Shown in pieces: positions 17,800 to 26,394 of a stretch of 64,000 bases of DNA. Every line of letters starts with the position of its first letter. Positions within the stretch are counted from its first letter, which is position 1. The stretch is from Flavipsychrobacter sp. (GTDB lineage: Bacteria; Bacteroidota; Bacteroidia; Chitinophagales; Chitinophagaceae). The notes beneath the pieces were generated by a model. It was not told the DNA's origin. It saw only the letters and a list, made by a program, of their open reading frames with translations, and searched no databases. Both the position numbers and the translations under genes were made by a program. Location of the stretch: contig JAJNBJ010000018.1 of the NCBI GenBank assembly GCA_021155965.1, positions 50,854-114,853 on the forward strand, read 5' to 3'.

Positions 17800-17874
17800 T
17801 GTGTAAAGTTCACGAGGATATTTAAGTTGAAAAAATTTAATTTCCTTGACGGTACTGAAACTGTACCGTCAAGG
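17800..17874 (-). repeat. Double stem-loop repeat family, copy B (inverted, single stem)
   Basis: TGTGTAAAGTTC (17800-17811) is the inverse of the AGAACTTTACACGG end seen in copies A and C. An A/T stretch (GTTGAAAAAATTTAATTT) follows, then CCTTGACGGTAC at 17844-17855 paired with GTACCGTCAAGG at 17863-17874 (12-bp perfect stem, 7-base loop). Only one stem unit is present. TTTTTT follows at once, so it could terminate transcription on the plus strand. Confidence 0.7.
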
Positions 17875-18105
17875 TTTTTTGGCTTTTTGAAAGCTGCTAT
17901 GGTGGCGGGTTTGAGTTTTGAAAATTTATTTTTTTAACGCATTATCTGATCAGGATTTAAGATAAAAGGATTTGCAGGACACGTGTGTAGTGAGCGATGT
18001 TTTTTCCGGTAGGGGACATCAGCTACAGTTCTCCCGTCGTTGAGGTCCTCGCCAACGGACCAGGCTAACGCTTCTGAGAGACATCGGCCAGGACTATATA
18101 CAAAA

Positions 18106-18138
18106 GCTTTAGCCAAACATACGCAGTTTGGCTAAAGC
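18106..18138. repeat. 13-bp hairpin GCTTTAGCCAAAC
   Basis: Perfect inverted repeat GCTTTAGCCAAAC / GTTTGGCTAAAGC with a 7-base loop. It is too far from any gene end to be an obvious terminator and belongs to the repeat-rich gap. Confidence 0.6.
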
Positions 18139-18197
18139 ATGGTAATTATTGATTCTTAACCCCTGCCTAAAGACCGCGAGTATTTACTTCACCCCGG

Positions 18198-18219
18198 CCC
18201 TCTCCACAGGTGGAGAGGG
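18198..18219. repeat. 10-bp hairpin CCCTCTCCAC
   Basis: CCCTCTCCAC-AG-GTGGAGAGGG. A REP-like GC-rich palindrome embedded in a less GC-rich region, about 190 bp downstream of the M15 peptidase gene on the minus strand. Confidence 0.55.
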
Positions 18220-18406
18220 TGACTGGCGGAGAGAGTGTGTAATACCGTTTAGACATCAAAAGTCAGCATGATAAATGTCACGCAAAGGCGCAGTCCCCGT
18301 AAAGCGTTTAAGATCGCAAAGGGGGTGTAAAGCTATGCCTGTTTTCGATGTCGAATCAGTATAAAAGGCAATGCGAGGTAAATACCAAGGCAACTCACTA
18401 CAATAC

Positions 18407-18883
18407 TTACTCCCCATCCACCATACCAAAGTGCATGGGCTCTTTTACACCTGTCCAGCACTGCCCGCAAAAGATACCATTGGCTGTCATGGCATCAATA
18501 AACTCCTCACTCCACTTACCTACACTACCTATCGGATTGATCTCCGCATTCAGGTCTATTGCCGCACCCCAGCTATGCACAGAAAGCACAGGACTTTCAT
18601 GTAGCTGAAACAACTGGTAACCCCTGAAATAAGTCATTATTTCATCATGCAGCCCAAGGTGTCCCAGCCGGGTAAAAGCATCATGCAGCATTGGCCTGAA
18701 ATGTTTATGTATCCTTATTTCCGGTAGCGGGAACCATGGATGCAGTTTACCTACATGCCAGTTAGTTATCCATTTATTCTCCCACCCCGCTTGTCGCGGG
18801 TCGCCGTAACGGGTATATAGCACCAATTGCGCAGGGCCCGAAAAAGCCGGAGGTATTTTCAAATCTCTCTCTTCAGTTCTCAT
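18407..18883 (-). CDS. M15 family peptidase (D-Ala-D-Ala carboxypeptidase/endolysin-like)
   Basis: A 158-residue zinc peptidase of the M15_4 type, which cuts peptidoglycan stem peptides. Zinc and catalytic motifs are VHSWGAAIDLNAEIN (His and Asp ligands), a C-terminal region with W and E (SEEFIDAMTANGIF), and the final ligand in MHFGM. There is no signal peptide, so export would need a holin-like route, or the enzyme may act inside the cell or on lysis. The start has a strong Shine-Dalgarno, AAAGGAGGAT, 8 bases before ATG, which is rare in this window and may mark a transferred (phage-derived) gene. Confidence 0.82.
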   Translation of the reverse strand: MRTEERDLKIPPAFSGPAQLVLYTRYGDPRQAGWENKWITNWHVGKLHPWFPLPEIRIHKHFRPMLHDAFTRLGHLGLHDEIMTYFRGYQLFQLHESPVLSVHSWGAAIDLNAEINPIGSVGKWSEEFIDAMTANGIFCGQCWTGVKEPMHFGMVDGE

Positions 18884-18982
18884 ACCACTATCCTCCTTTC
18901 TCTAAGACAAGTAATTCAGCCCGAAAAGCGGGCGGGTTTAACATTACATTAAACCATTCATCTTAGTGTAGTACAATTATAA

Positions 18983-19732
18983 TCAGTTTATTAACCTTTG
19001 CCTTAATGATTCATACAGAATCATGCCAGCAGCCACGGATACATTGAGCGAATCGAAATTATTAACCATAGGAATTCTTATAAGCTGGTCGGCGCGTTTT
19101 AACACTTCTTTGCTGATGCCTGTATCTTCAGCACCCATCACTATTGCTGTGGGAATTGTCATATCACACTCATAAACAGGAATACTGCCCTTCATTTGTG
19201 TGCCCAGGACCTGTATACCATTCAGCCTTAAAACGTCCATAGCCTGCTGCACAGAGGGTGTCCGGCACAACAATATTTTATGCAGCGCACCCGCTGATGT
19301 TTTAATTGCTTCTTCTGTTAAAGATGCCGCATGAGATGTGGGTAAGATAATCCCCTGTGCACCACAACATAATGCGCTACGGGCTATGGCGCCTACATTG
19401 CGCACATCGGTTATACCATCCAGCAACAAGAACAAGGGCACATCGCCTTTTTCCACTACATAAGAAATTCCAGCCTGCAGGTCCACGTATTGCAACAGAG
19501 AAGTCCACGCTACAACACCCTGGTGTTGCACTTTTGTTAAGTAGTCCAGTTTCTCAACAGGTACCTGACTGATGGGGATGTTTTGCTCTTTTGCCTTGTG
19601 CTTTATGGTATTTATCTCCGGCCCGGTGGCGCTGCGCAGCAGGAATATTTTCTCAATAGTAACACCCTGCTCCAGTGCCTCCAGCACAGGCTTGCGGCCT
19701 ACAAGTAATGGTAATGAGCGGGTTTGTTTCAT
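18983..19732 (-). CDS. rlmB: TrmH/SpoU family RNA 2'-O-methyltransferase, RlmB-like
   Basis: SAM-dependent ribose methylase; RlmB-type members modify G2251 of 23S rRNA. The 249 residues have an N-terminal substrate-binding domain (LVGRKPVLEAL) and the knotted SpoU domain. Its motifs are 1 (LDGITDVRNVGAIARSA), 2 (AIVMGAEDTGIS) and 3 (IPMVNNFDSLNVSVAAGM). The exact target is inferred from family resemblance. It lies 12 bp behind an unknown lipoprotein gene. Confidence 0.9.
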   Translation of the reverse strand: MKQTRSLPLLVGRKPVLEALEQGVTIEKIFLLRSATGPEINTIKHKAKEQNIPISQVPVEKLDYLTKVQHQGVVAWTSLLQYVDLQAGISYVVEKGDVPLFLLLDGITDVRNVGAIARSALCCGAQGIILPTSHAASLTEEAIKTSAGALHKILLCRTPSVQQAMDVLRLNGIQVLGTQMKGSIPVYECDMTIPTAIVMGAEDTGISKEVLKRADQLIRIPMVNNFDSLNVSVAAGMILYESLRQRLIN

Positions 19733-19744
19733 GAGTTAAACGTA

Positions 19745-20302
19745 CTACTTTTTTACAATAGTGCCATCGTCAGCAATAATAAATGAAGTATTGTGAGATT
19801 TGGCAACAATGGTTTCATCTATAATATTACCCAAGCTATCCCTTTTAAACTCTGCTGTTGAGTCCTTCATATTGATGAGCACGTCTTTTGTAATAGTATA
19901 ATTGAATGTTCCAAAATAATTTTCATCTTCCCCACAACCTGTACGTATAAAAAGCTCTTTACTTGATATCAATTCTCCTTTATGCGTAAATGTTGCCACA
20001 AAATGTCCTTGATAATCACCATACGTATCTGCTAATAACAACGCTATATACTTATCTTTTTCACTAATTTTCCCTATTACACGAAGTTTAAATCTCTCGT
20101 CACAAGCATTGGGCAAATATTGATAAATGATTGTGTCTTTGCCAATGAACTCTATGCAGTTCAAATCTTGTCCACAAGTGGCGTACAATGGGGGGTTAAT
20201 ACTCTTTATATTCTTCACGATACTCTCAAAATCCTTCGTATCATTTGACACACACGAATTAAGCAAAATAAATAGGATGCTGATCAGAAGAATATGTTTC
20301 AT
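19745..20302 (-). CDS. Lipoprotein of unknown function
   Basis: 185 residues with a lipoprotein signal (MKHILLISILFILLNSC, lipobox LNSC17). The mature part has four further cysteines (ATCGQDLNC, NACDERF, TGCGED) and looks beta-rich, with phrases like GHFVATFTHKGELISSKELF. No family recognised. It precedes the RlmB-like gene by 12 bp and may share a transcript with it. Confidence 0.7.
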   Translation of the reverse strand: MKHILLISILFILLNSCVSNDTKDFESIVKNIKSINPPLYATCGQDLNCIEFIGKDTIIYQYLPNACDERFKLRVIGKISEKDKYIALLLADTYGDYQGHFVATFTHKGELISSKELFIRTGCGEDENYFGTFNYTITKDVLINMKDSTAEFKRDSLGNIIDETIVAKSHNTSFIIADDGTIVKK

Positions 20303-20324
20303 ATAAGCTACTTAACCTTAAATC

Positions 20325-20355
20325 AAAAAGCGATACGGTAACCATATCGCTTTTT
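20325..20355 (-). terminator. Terminator of yebC
   Basis: AAAAAGCGATA and TATCGCTTTTT form an 11-bp stem around a 9-base loop. On the minus strand it lies 38 bp after the yebC stop and ends in T, the form of an intrinsic terminator. It is symmetric and could work on both strands. Confidence 0.7.
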
Positions 20356-20392
20356 ATAAATCCTTAATTCCTAAAACCAAATTCCTAAATAA

Positions 20393-21103
20393 TTATCCCA
20401 TATTATGGAACACCTGCTGCACATCATCGTCTTCTTCTACCCTGGCTATCAGCTTGAACACATCTTCGGCTTGTGCTTCACTTATTTGTACGGTATTCAA
20501 TGGCAGCCATTCTATTTCTGAAGATATTGGGGTGATGCCTTTTTCTTCCAGCGCTTTCTGCATACTGCCAAAGTCCTGGAAACTGCACCTTACTATTATG
20601 TTCCCTTCGCTATCTTCTCCTACTTCGTCCAGGCCGTAGTCTATCAGTTCCAGCTCCATGTCTTCCATGTTCAGCCCTTCGGGTTTCAACTTAAAAACAC
20701 CGGTTTGCTTGAACAGGAAACTTACCGAGCCGCTATTACCCAGCGACCCGCCACCTTTTGTGAAGTGAGAGCGCACATTGGCAACCGTACGCGTTGTATT
20801 ATCAGTGGCAGTCACCACCAATATAGCAATGCCATGCGGCGCATACCCTTCATACAACACCTCATCGTAGTTGCTGGTATCTTTGCCTAAGGCGTTCTTT
20901 ATTGCAGCCTCTATCCTGTCCTTGGGCATGTTGAAGCCCTTGGCGTTCTGTATCACGCGGCGCAGCATAGGGTTGGTGTTGGGATCAGGGCCACCCTTTT
21001 TAACTGCTATTGCAATTTCTTTACCTGCGCGGCTGAATTGTTTCGCCATGCGGTCGTACCGCGCAAACATACTTGACTTTCTTACTTCAAATATCCTACC
21101 CAT
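20393..21103 (-). CDS. YebC/PmpR family protein (TACO1-like)
   Basis: A 236-residue conserved cytoplasmic protein of the YebC family, described as a DNA-binding regulator in some bacteria and as a factor that helps ribosomes on proline-rich stretches in others. Visible family text: MARYDRMAKQFSRAGKEI-like N-terminus (here FARYDRMAKQFSRAGKEI), IAVKKGGPDPNTNPMLRRVI, and GYAPHGIAILV. A promoter box is at 21136-21143 and a terminator at 20325-20355, so it is probably monocistronic. Confidence 0.95.
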   Translation of the reverse strand: MGRIFEVRKSSMFARYDRMAKQFSRAGKEIAIAVKKGGPDPNTNPMLRRVIQNAKGFNMPKDRIEAAIKNALGKDTSNYDEVLYEGYAPHGIAILVVTATDNTTRTVANVRSHFTKGGGSLGNSGSVSFLFKQTGVFKLKPEGLNMEDMELELIDYGLDEVGEDSEGNIIVRCSFQDFGSMQKALEEKGITPISSEIEWLPLNTVQISEAQAEDVFKLIARVEEDDDVQQVFHNMG

Positions 21104-21135
21104 ATATAAATACTAACTATTTCAGAATGAGGCGG

Positions 21136-21143
21136 CAAAAATA
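21136..21143 (-). promoter_or_regulatory. -7 promoter box for yebC
   Basis: TATTTTTG on the minus strand matches TAnnTTTG, 33 bp before ATG 21103. Confidence 0.5.
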
Positions 21144-21171
21144 AGCATTGTTTTGATTCTGCTCTAATGAA

Positions 21172-21199
21172 AAAGCAGAAAGTCGCGACTTTCTGCTTT
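21172..21199 (-). terminator. Perfect palindromic terminator after the peroxidase-barrel operon
   Basis: AAAGCAGAAAGTCG is followed directly by its reverse complement CGACTTTCTGCTTT. It stands 22 bp after the stop codon of the minus-strand barrel gene at 21221 and ends in TTT on that strand. The flanking A-rich side continues the stem. It likely ends the 23.7-21.2 kb operon. Confidence 0.75.
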
Positions 21200-21220
21200 A
21201 AATATATTCAGATATATGCT

Positions 21221-21916
21221 TCATATCCTGACCGTAAAATAAAGTACCACAGGCAAATTAAGTGAGCCGCTGCTGATCTGGTTTTCTGTATCCTTGTTAG
21301 TCGGTGTTCCGTTATTGGCCACATTATACACTTTCGAGGAACCAACCATGTAATAAAAACTTGCTTCGGTGCCTAAAGCAATTCTTTGGGTAAAATCATA
21401 TCTTAAGGTAACTACAGGGCCACCGCCATAGGTAATCGCCAGGGTTGAACTTTCGCTGAAAATAGGAAATGACCCGCCGGTTTCCATCACTTTTATGTTC
21501 TCATTATGATAATTGCCTGCCAGGTCAACCCCAAGGCCGGCTACAAAATTTTTGTACACACTTTTCGACCATATGACACCAAAACGCAATTGCACTGAGG
21601 TCAATTTGCTTATTGTATCTAAAGGAAAGAATGCAGGGGCACTTTTATTTTTGAGTTTATGGAACTGTCCCCCCAGTCCAGCACGAATGCCGAAGTCTGA
21701 CCTTCGTGAATTTTCGGCATAGGTAAGCAGGTAAGGGTTTGGCTTTAAGTTGCCGGTAATATCCTCAGAGATCACCTGCCGCACCAACTCATTCAACTGC
21801 ACGCCAATAAAATGATCGTGCATACGTTGTCTTTTAGCCACAGTATCCTGCGCAAAACAGGCATGTGCGGCCAACAATATCATTGAACACAATACGACAT
21901 TGATCTTCATACGCAT
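21221..21916 (-). CDS. Outer-membrane beta-barrel protein, paralogue 2
   Basis: 231 residues: signal peptide (MRMKINVVLCSMILLAAHACFA), then a beta-barrel type sequence with alternating hydrophobics and an aromatic/branched C-terminal strand (LPVVLYFTVRI). It is paralogous to the gene before it: both share IGVQLN(E/G)L(V/I)RQV, NPYLL(T/I)Y and NSR near the start, and LGTEASFYY later. Its start overlaps the stop of the first paralogue by one base (21916), so translation is coupled. Function unknown; it sits behind a di-haem peroxidase. Confidence 0.75.
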   Translation of the reverse strand: MRMKINVVLCSMILLAAHACFAQDTVAKRQRMHDHFIGVQLNELVRQVISEDITGNLKPNPYLLTYAENSRRSDFGIRAGLGGQFHKLKNKSAPAFFPLDTISKLTSVQLRFGVIWSKSVYKNFVAGLGVDLAGNYHNENIKVMETGGSFPIFSESSTLAITYGGGPVVTLRYDFTQRIALGTEASFYYMVGSSKVYNVANNGTPTNKDTENQISSGSLNLPVVLYFTVRI

Positions 21917-22605
21917 CAGATCTTCACGATAAGGAAGAAAACTATTGGCGAATTGAATGTGCCACGGCTTATGTCATCGGTCTCATCGGGCGGATTATTG
22001 AATGGCCCGGGTACCCCCCTTGTAACGGTTACAGACCTGGTCTCTTTGCCTGTTACATAATAGAAACTTGCCTCAGTACCCAGCAATACCCTCTCTGTAA
22101 CATGATAACGGAGCCATGCCTGCGGCCCGCCACCATAGCTTGTGAGCGCTGTTTTGGTGTCAGTTGTTGTAGGTACAGACGATGAATTGACAGTGCTTAT
22201 GGTATGGTCGTCATCGTTATTATACACGAGGTCGAGCCCCGCACCTGCACTCCATTTATCAGCCAATTTGAACAGCTTTTCGGCGCCAAGCCTTACCTGC
22301 ATATCGTTTATTTTGGTTTCGGTCTCTACAATGCCATCATTGTTCTTAAATGAATTGTAATTATAACCAACGCCAAGCCTCAAACCCAAACCGGTCTTTC
22401 TTGAATTAATGGAATAGATAAGCAGGTATGGATTGGTGTTGGTATTAGCATTGGTGTTATTGAAGTTGAACACCTGCCTTATCAGCCCATTCAGCTGAAC
22501 GCCAACATACATATCCATTGTTTTTTCTTTTTTTGCCTCGTCCTGGGCATAGGAGTGGTGGAAGCATCCGGTCAAGAGGATGGCTGCAATGATCGTTTTC
22601 TTCAT
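21916..22605 (-). CDS. Outer-membrane beta-barrel protein, paralogue 1
   Basis: 229 residues with signal peptide MKKTIIAAILLTGCFHHSYA and a barrel-like body ending NSPIVFFLIVKI. The low-complexity loop NNTNANTNTNP near residue 49 is a short Asn-Thr repeat absent from the paralogue. It overlaps the downstream paralogue by one base and lies 2 bp after the peroxidase stop, so the three genes form one operon. No specific family assigned. Confidence 0.75.
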   Translation of the reverse strand: MKKTIIAAILLTGCFHHSYAQDEAKKEKTMDMYVGVQLNGLIRQVFNFNNTNANTNTNPYLLIYSINSRKTGLGLRLGVGYNYNSFKNNDGIVETETKINDMQVRLGAEKLFKLADKWSAGAGLDLVYNNDDDHTISTVNSSSVPTTTDTKTALTSYGGGPQAWLRYHVTERVLLGTEASFYYVTGKETRSVTVTRGVPGPFNNPPDETDDISRGTFNSPIVFFLIVKI

Positions 22606-22607
22606 AC

Positions 22608-23732
22608 TTATTTTACTTTAAACGGATTGGAGAATTTTGGGTCTGTTACAAGGTCATAATCGGTTAGCGTGCCGAGGAATGCGACAAGCGCCTTTTTATC
22701 AATGTCTGATATATTCATCATTCTTGCTTTACCTGATGTATCCTTCAGGTTCCAGTCGAGATTAACGCTGTTGTTGACACCTTTGCTGTAGTGGTCTATC
22801 ACCTCTTCCAGTGTTTTATACCTGCCATCATGCATATACGGTGCAGACAGCGCTATATTACGCAAGCCCGGCGTCCTGAACTTGCCCTCGTCGTTTTTAC
22901 TGCCTGTAACTGTGCCAAAGCCCTTATCGGCATATGCCTTATCAAGCCCGATATCCCTGAAATCAGAAAAAGTATAGTAGCTTGAGAAAATACGGTGGCA
23001 ATTCTGGCACTGGTATTTGCTGATGAACAGGTTGTAGCCATTGTATTCCTGTGCAGAGAATACACCGGGATTGGAAGGCGTGCCGCCAAAAAACTTATTG
23101 GGCCCCATAAACTGGTCGAAACGGGTATTGCGCGACCGTATAGAAGCAAGGAATACTGCAACACACTCTGATATCCTGTCGGGAGTAATGGTATTATCGC
23201 CATATGCATTCGTGAACAGGCCCGGGTAAAAGTCAACGTGTCCTAATTTTTCCGGCAATGTATTGAAATCATTGATGCCCATCTCCACATGGTTTGTCAC
23301 AGGGCGCGCTATCAGGTTTTGCAACACATCTTCCCTGCCATCCCAGAACAATGGCGCACTCTTTTTTGTGATATTGTCGTACCTAAGGCTGTCGCCTGTA
23401 ATATTGGCGATCATGGGGGAATTCCTGCCTGTGAGCCTGCCTTCATACCCTACGCTGAATGCTACATTATCTGCAAAGCCCGCGGCCTGTTTGTGGCACG
23501 ATGCACAGGAGATAGCATTATTGAGCGACAAACGGGTATCATAAAACAGCACCCGGCCCAATGTGGCCTTATGGTCAATGTTTTTATTTGCATACTTAGT
23601 AGTATTATAAGTATACGCTGTTGCCGGGAGGTCTAAGTAAACTGTTCCGGTGGAACTACCTGATTTTTTCTTGCAGGAATAAGCAATTACAACGATCGTT
23701 ACAACGATGAAAAGAGCGAACACTTTTCTCAT
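22608..23732 (-). CDS. Di-haem cytochrome c peroxidase (CCP/MauG family) lipoprotein
   Basis: Periplasmic or surface haem enzyme that reduces hydrogen peroxide with electrons from c-type cytochromes, or a MauG-like oxidase. Two c-haem sites are present, CASCHKQAAGFAD and CQNCHRIF, plus the C-terminal MHDGRYKTLEEVIDHY typical of the family. ATG 23732 gives a lipoprotein signal (MRKVFALFIVVTIVVIAYSC, lipobox AYSC). An in-frame upstream start at 23816 would put 28 residues before it and is less likely. Two barrel proteins follow in the operon. Confidence 0.92.
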   Translation of the reverse strand: MRKVFALFIVVTIVVIAYSCKKKSGSSTGTVYLDLPATAYTYNTTKYANKNIDHKATLGRVLFYDTRLSLNNAISCASCHKQAAGFADNVAFSVGYEGRLTGRNSPMIANITGDSLRYDNITKKSAPLFWDGREDVLQNLIARPVTNHVEMGINDFNTLPEKLGHVDFYPGLFTNAYGDNTITPDRISECVAVFLASIRSRNTRFDQFMGPNKFFGGTPSNPGVFSAQEYNGYNLFISKYQCQNCHRIFSSYYTFSDFRDIGLDKAYADKGFGTVTGSKNDEGKFRTPGLRNIALSAPYMHDGRYKTLEEVIDHYSKGVNNSVNLDWNLKDTSGKARMMNISDIDKKALVAFLGTLTDYDLVTDPKFSNPFKVK

Positions 23733-23816
23733 AAGGTAAGTTTTAATAGTTAGGAATAAGGCTATCCTTAGTAAAAATAAATATTTTTTTGAAATTAAAA
23801 AATTTTTACCCCACAC

Positions 23817-24449
23817 TTACCTTGGCACATAGATCACATACTTTTCCTCAAACGCCGGTTCGGGGAAAATATTGTGCACACTCCATGCCCTGACTACCTT
23901 TTTCAGCCCCGATTCCTCTATTTCCTTACCCAGGTCGCCACCTTTAAGGCATACAAGGCCGTTGGGCAATTCCTCACTTTTCTGGCCCTTCCTGATAACG
24001 GGATTGATCCATTTCCACAGTTCGCCCAATGGGGCAACCGCACGGGAAACCGCAAAATCAAACGTCCTGCCTTTTATCTCTTCCACCCTGCCATGTACGG
24101 TTTGTACGTTTTTAAGCCCTGTGCCTGCAGCAACTTCGTTCACCACCTTTATTTTCTTGCCAATACTATCCACCAGCAAAAACTTCACCTTAGGGAAGAA
24201 TATAGCCAGCGGTATGCCGGGAAACCCGCCCCCCGTGCCAATATCCACTACCTCGGCACCATCATCAAAATTGCAAATAGCGGCAATAGCCAGCGAGTGC
24301 AGGATATGCCGTTCATATAAAGCATCTATATCCTTCCGGGAGATGACATTTATCTTTTCGTTCCACTCTTTATACAAACCCTCCAGTTTGCCAAACTGTT
24401 CCAGTTGCTCTCCGGTAAAGTCTGCGAAGTATTTCAGTATTATGTCCAC
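23817..24449 (-). CDS. rsmG: 16S rRNA (guanine-527-N7)-methyltransferase RsmG
   Basis: Methylates G527 in the decoding-region 530 loop of 16S rRNA. The 210 residues fit RsmG/GidB. Motif: WNEKINVISRKD..LYERHILHSLAI, then the SAM-binding VVDIGTGGGFPGIPLAI, and the later SRAVAPLGELWKW. It overlaps the upstream glycosyltransferase by 10 bases, so the two are translationally coupled. Confidence 0.95.
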   Translation of the reverse strand: MDIILKYFADFTGEQLEQFGKLEGLYKEWNEKINVISRKDIDALYERHILHSLAIAAICNFDDGAEVVDIGTGGGFPGIPLAIFFPKVKFLLVDSIGKKIKVVNEVAAGTGLKNVQTVHGRVEEIKGRTFDFAVSRAVAPLGELWKWINPVIRKGQKSEELPNGLVCLKGGDLGKEIEESGLKKVVRAWSVHNIFPEPAFEEKYVIYVPR

Positions 24450-25543
24450 TGCTGCTTGTTTTTCCAGGTTATCCAGGGCAAAAATACAAAGTTATATACC
24501 GCCCAAGCGGGGTCAAAGATGGGAAACAAAAAGATAAGGTTCTTCTCAAATATTTTTCCTGATGTTGCAGACCAGATAAGCCAGTAGCCTTTGCAACGTA
24601 TGCCTGCCAATACCATAGCCAGTTTCCAGTCCACCATGAACATGAGCAGGAAACACAGCCACATCAGCGCATGCGAAAAGCCATATGCCCCCAGCAACAA
24701 TTTAATGCGGGGTTTATAATACTTGCCTGCAGAAAGGTGCCTGCGTTTCTGCATCGCCCATTCTTTCCACGTTTCTTTAGTATCAGAATAGGTAAAAGAA
24801 TCTTTAAAGCCCACCACAGCTACATTATGGGCATTTCCGGCAATGCGCACCAGCATGTCATCATCGCCCGATGGTGTTGCATTCCAGATGGGGTCCTGCT
24901 GTGCTTTTTGTAAAATGCTTTTCGTACACGCCATATTCCTGCCTACGGCCATGTATGGCACGCCTGCCAGCGCATAAGTGCTGTATTGCAAAAAGGTATG
25001 CAACGTCTCCCACCGGGTGAATGCGTTCAGCAATCCCGGCTTGCGGTTATAACCACCATAGCCCACGACTATTTCTTTGCCTTTTATAAACGGTGTTGCC
25101 ATCAGCTCCAGCCAGTTTTCGCTGGCAGGTTTGCAATCTGCATCAGTAAGTACCAGCCAATCATATTTTGCAGCCGCAACGCCCCTGCTTAAGGCATGCT
25201 TCTTGCCTTTCAATGTGCGCTTTTCATCCGGCAGCACTATCACATCCCAAAGGTTGTTATACTGCTGCTCTAACTCCTTCAATACAGTGGCTGTATCATC
25301 TGTGGAGGCATCATTCACTACTATCACTTCAAACGGCGCATCATACTTTTGCGATAATATAGCCGGCAGGTTCCTGCGCAGGTTGCCCGCTTCATTTTTG
25401 GCGCAGATGATCACACTTACCCCCTGTAACCCGCTCTCGGGCATATGCGCCCTTTTAAACAAGGCTATAATGCGTATAAAGAAATAAAGCGCATAAAAGC
25501 CCTGCATCACTATTGCCGATATGAATAACCAGTACAGGAGCAT
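24440..25543 (-). CDS. Membrane glycosyltransferase family 2
   Basis: 367 residues. One N-terminal membrane segment is followed by a GT-A domain: VSVIICAKNEAGNLRRNL, IVVNDASTDDT, DxD-type TDADCKPA, SGDDDMLVRI and QKRRHLSAGKYY. Further hydrophobic segments stand at the C-terminus. This layout suits processive or polysaccharide/lipid glycosyltransferases at the inner membrane; donor and acceptor are unknown. The 3' end overlaps rsmG. Confidence 0.88.
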   Translation of the reverse strand: MLLYWLFISAIVMQGFYALYFFIRIIALFKRAHMPESGLQGVSVIICAKNEAGNLRRNLPAILSQKYDAPFEVIVVNDASTDDTATVLKELEQQYNNLWDVIVLPDEKRTLKGKKHALSRGVAAAKYDWLVLTDADCKPASENWLELMATPFIKGKEIVVGYGGYNRKPGLLNAFTRWETLHTFLQYSTYALAGVPYMAVGRNMACTKSILQKAQQDPIWNATPSGDDDMLVRIAGNAHNVAVVGFKDSFTYSDTKETWKEWAMQKRRHLSAGKYYKPRIKLLLGAYGFSHALMWLCFLLMFMVDWKLAMVLAGIRCKGYWLIWSATSGKIFEKNLIFLFPIFDPAWAVYNFVFLPWITWKNKQQWT

Positions 25544-25557
25544 TCACGTATAAAATG

Positions 25558-25586
25558 AAATGGAGTACCAATATAGTACTCCATTT
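25558..25586 (-). terminator. Hairpin after the secreted protein gene
   Basis: AAATGGAGTAC and GTACTCCATTT form an 11-bp stem around a 7-base loop. It lies 22 bp beyond the stop of the minus-strand gene at 25608 and 15 bp before the start of the glycosyltransferase. Confidence 0.65.
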
Positions 25587-25607
25587 ACAAATAGAATAAA
25601 AAGCTTG

Positions 25608-26234
25608 TTACAGGTTCTTTACAACAATATCATCAAACTCAACCATTTCTGAATTCTCTATATACAACTTGATAGAAGTACCTTCAGGTATCGTAATCTC
25701 TTTTTTGAACAGCATATTACCGTTGGCATAAAAAGCTGCCTTGCCATCCTGGTAGCGGATCTCCCACTTATTGGGATCACCTTTTTTGTTGATCACCGTT
25801 TGTACGCCCCAATCAACAATGGTCTCATATTTTTTAGCAACAGTGTCATATTTCAGGAGCCTGCGGTCACCATCAGCATAGGAGAGGAAATAATAGTCTC
25901 CCAATATTACACCATACGGATTGTACTTACCTTCCTCTTTCACATTCTTGATCCATTTTGTGTTATAGGTAATAGAGTAGCTGGTAGGCGGCAATTTAAA
26001 ATCTGGCAGCTTTATCCAGTAGCCACCACCTTTACCGGTAAGGTACTTCTGGCATTCAAGTATCATTTTTCCATTCTCTATTTTTCTTATCACATTGTTG
26101 GTCTCACCGAGGTTCCAGCCACGGTCATTTTCTTGAAAATGTTCTTCCAGCAATACTTTCCCTGATTGTGCGCGAATACCGGAAACAGGCAAAACGAACA
26201 GGAACAAAACGAATAAGACAGCATTCTTTTTCAT
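25608..26234 (-). CDS. Secreted protein, concanavalin/laminin-G-like fold likely
   Basis: 208 residues with a signal peptide (MKKNAVLFVLFLFVLPVSGIRA). The body begins LLEEHFQENDRGWNLGE and continues with alternating beta-type sequence (YWIKLPDFKLPPTSYSITYNTKW; WEIRYQDGKAAFYANGNMLF). This pattern is common in secreted jelly-roll/laminin-G-like domains and glycan-binding modules; the fold assignment is an inference. No catalytic motif seen. Monocistronic, with its own terminator. Confidence 0.65.
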   Translation of the reverse strand: MKKNAVLFVLFLFVLPVSGIRAQSGKVLLEEHFQENDRGWNLGETNNVIRKIENGKMILECQKYLTGKGGGYWIKLPDFKLPPTSYSITYNTKWIKNVKEEGKYNPYGVILGDYYFLSYADGDRRLLKYDTVAKKYETIVDWGVQTVINKKGDPNKWEIRYQDGKAAFYANGNMLFKKEITIPEGTSIKLYIENSEMVEFDDIVVKNL

Positions 26235-26394
26235 ACTATGTTTTTAGCAGTGTTAGTAAAATATTGATGCACACGAAAGTAAGTATCAAATGAAGTTAAA
26301 ACAATACCACTAAATACTGATTTTTGAACATAATATTATAAAAAATTGCCCATTTAAATAATTATCCCTACATTTATCCGCAGCGATCTGCCCG

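Larger units (their letters stand above)
17386..18406. other. 1-kb intergenic region rich in palindromes and repeats
   Basis: No credible gene. Contents in order: the 21-bp palindrome array (17525-17613), nested short palindromes around 17650-17730 (GCATTAG-cag-CTAATGC; GGCTTAAG...CTTAAGCC), copy B of the double stem-loop family, a segment at 17941-18100 whose frame 17934-18116 looks like translated repeat DNA, a 13-bp hairpin at 18106, a 10-bp hairpin at 18198, a GCAAAGGCGCAG motif at 18281, and TGCCTGTTTTCGATGTCGAA (18335-18354), related to the reverse complement of about 46702-46738. Confidence 0.65.

Noticed and set aside
17713..17937. 74-codon plus-strand frame
   Set aside because: It translates stem-loop copy B and its flanks; no start signal or protein-like composition.
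17934..18116. 60-codon minus-strand frame
   Set aside because: Lies in repeat DNA, resembles translated dispersed repeat sequence and has no family similarity.
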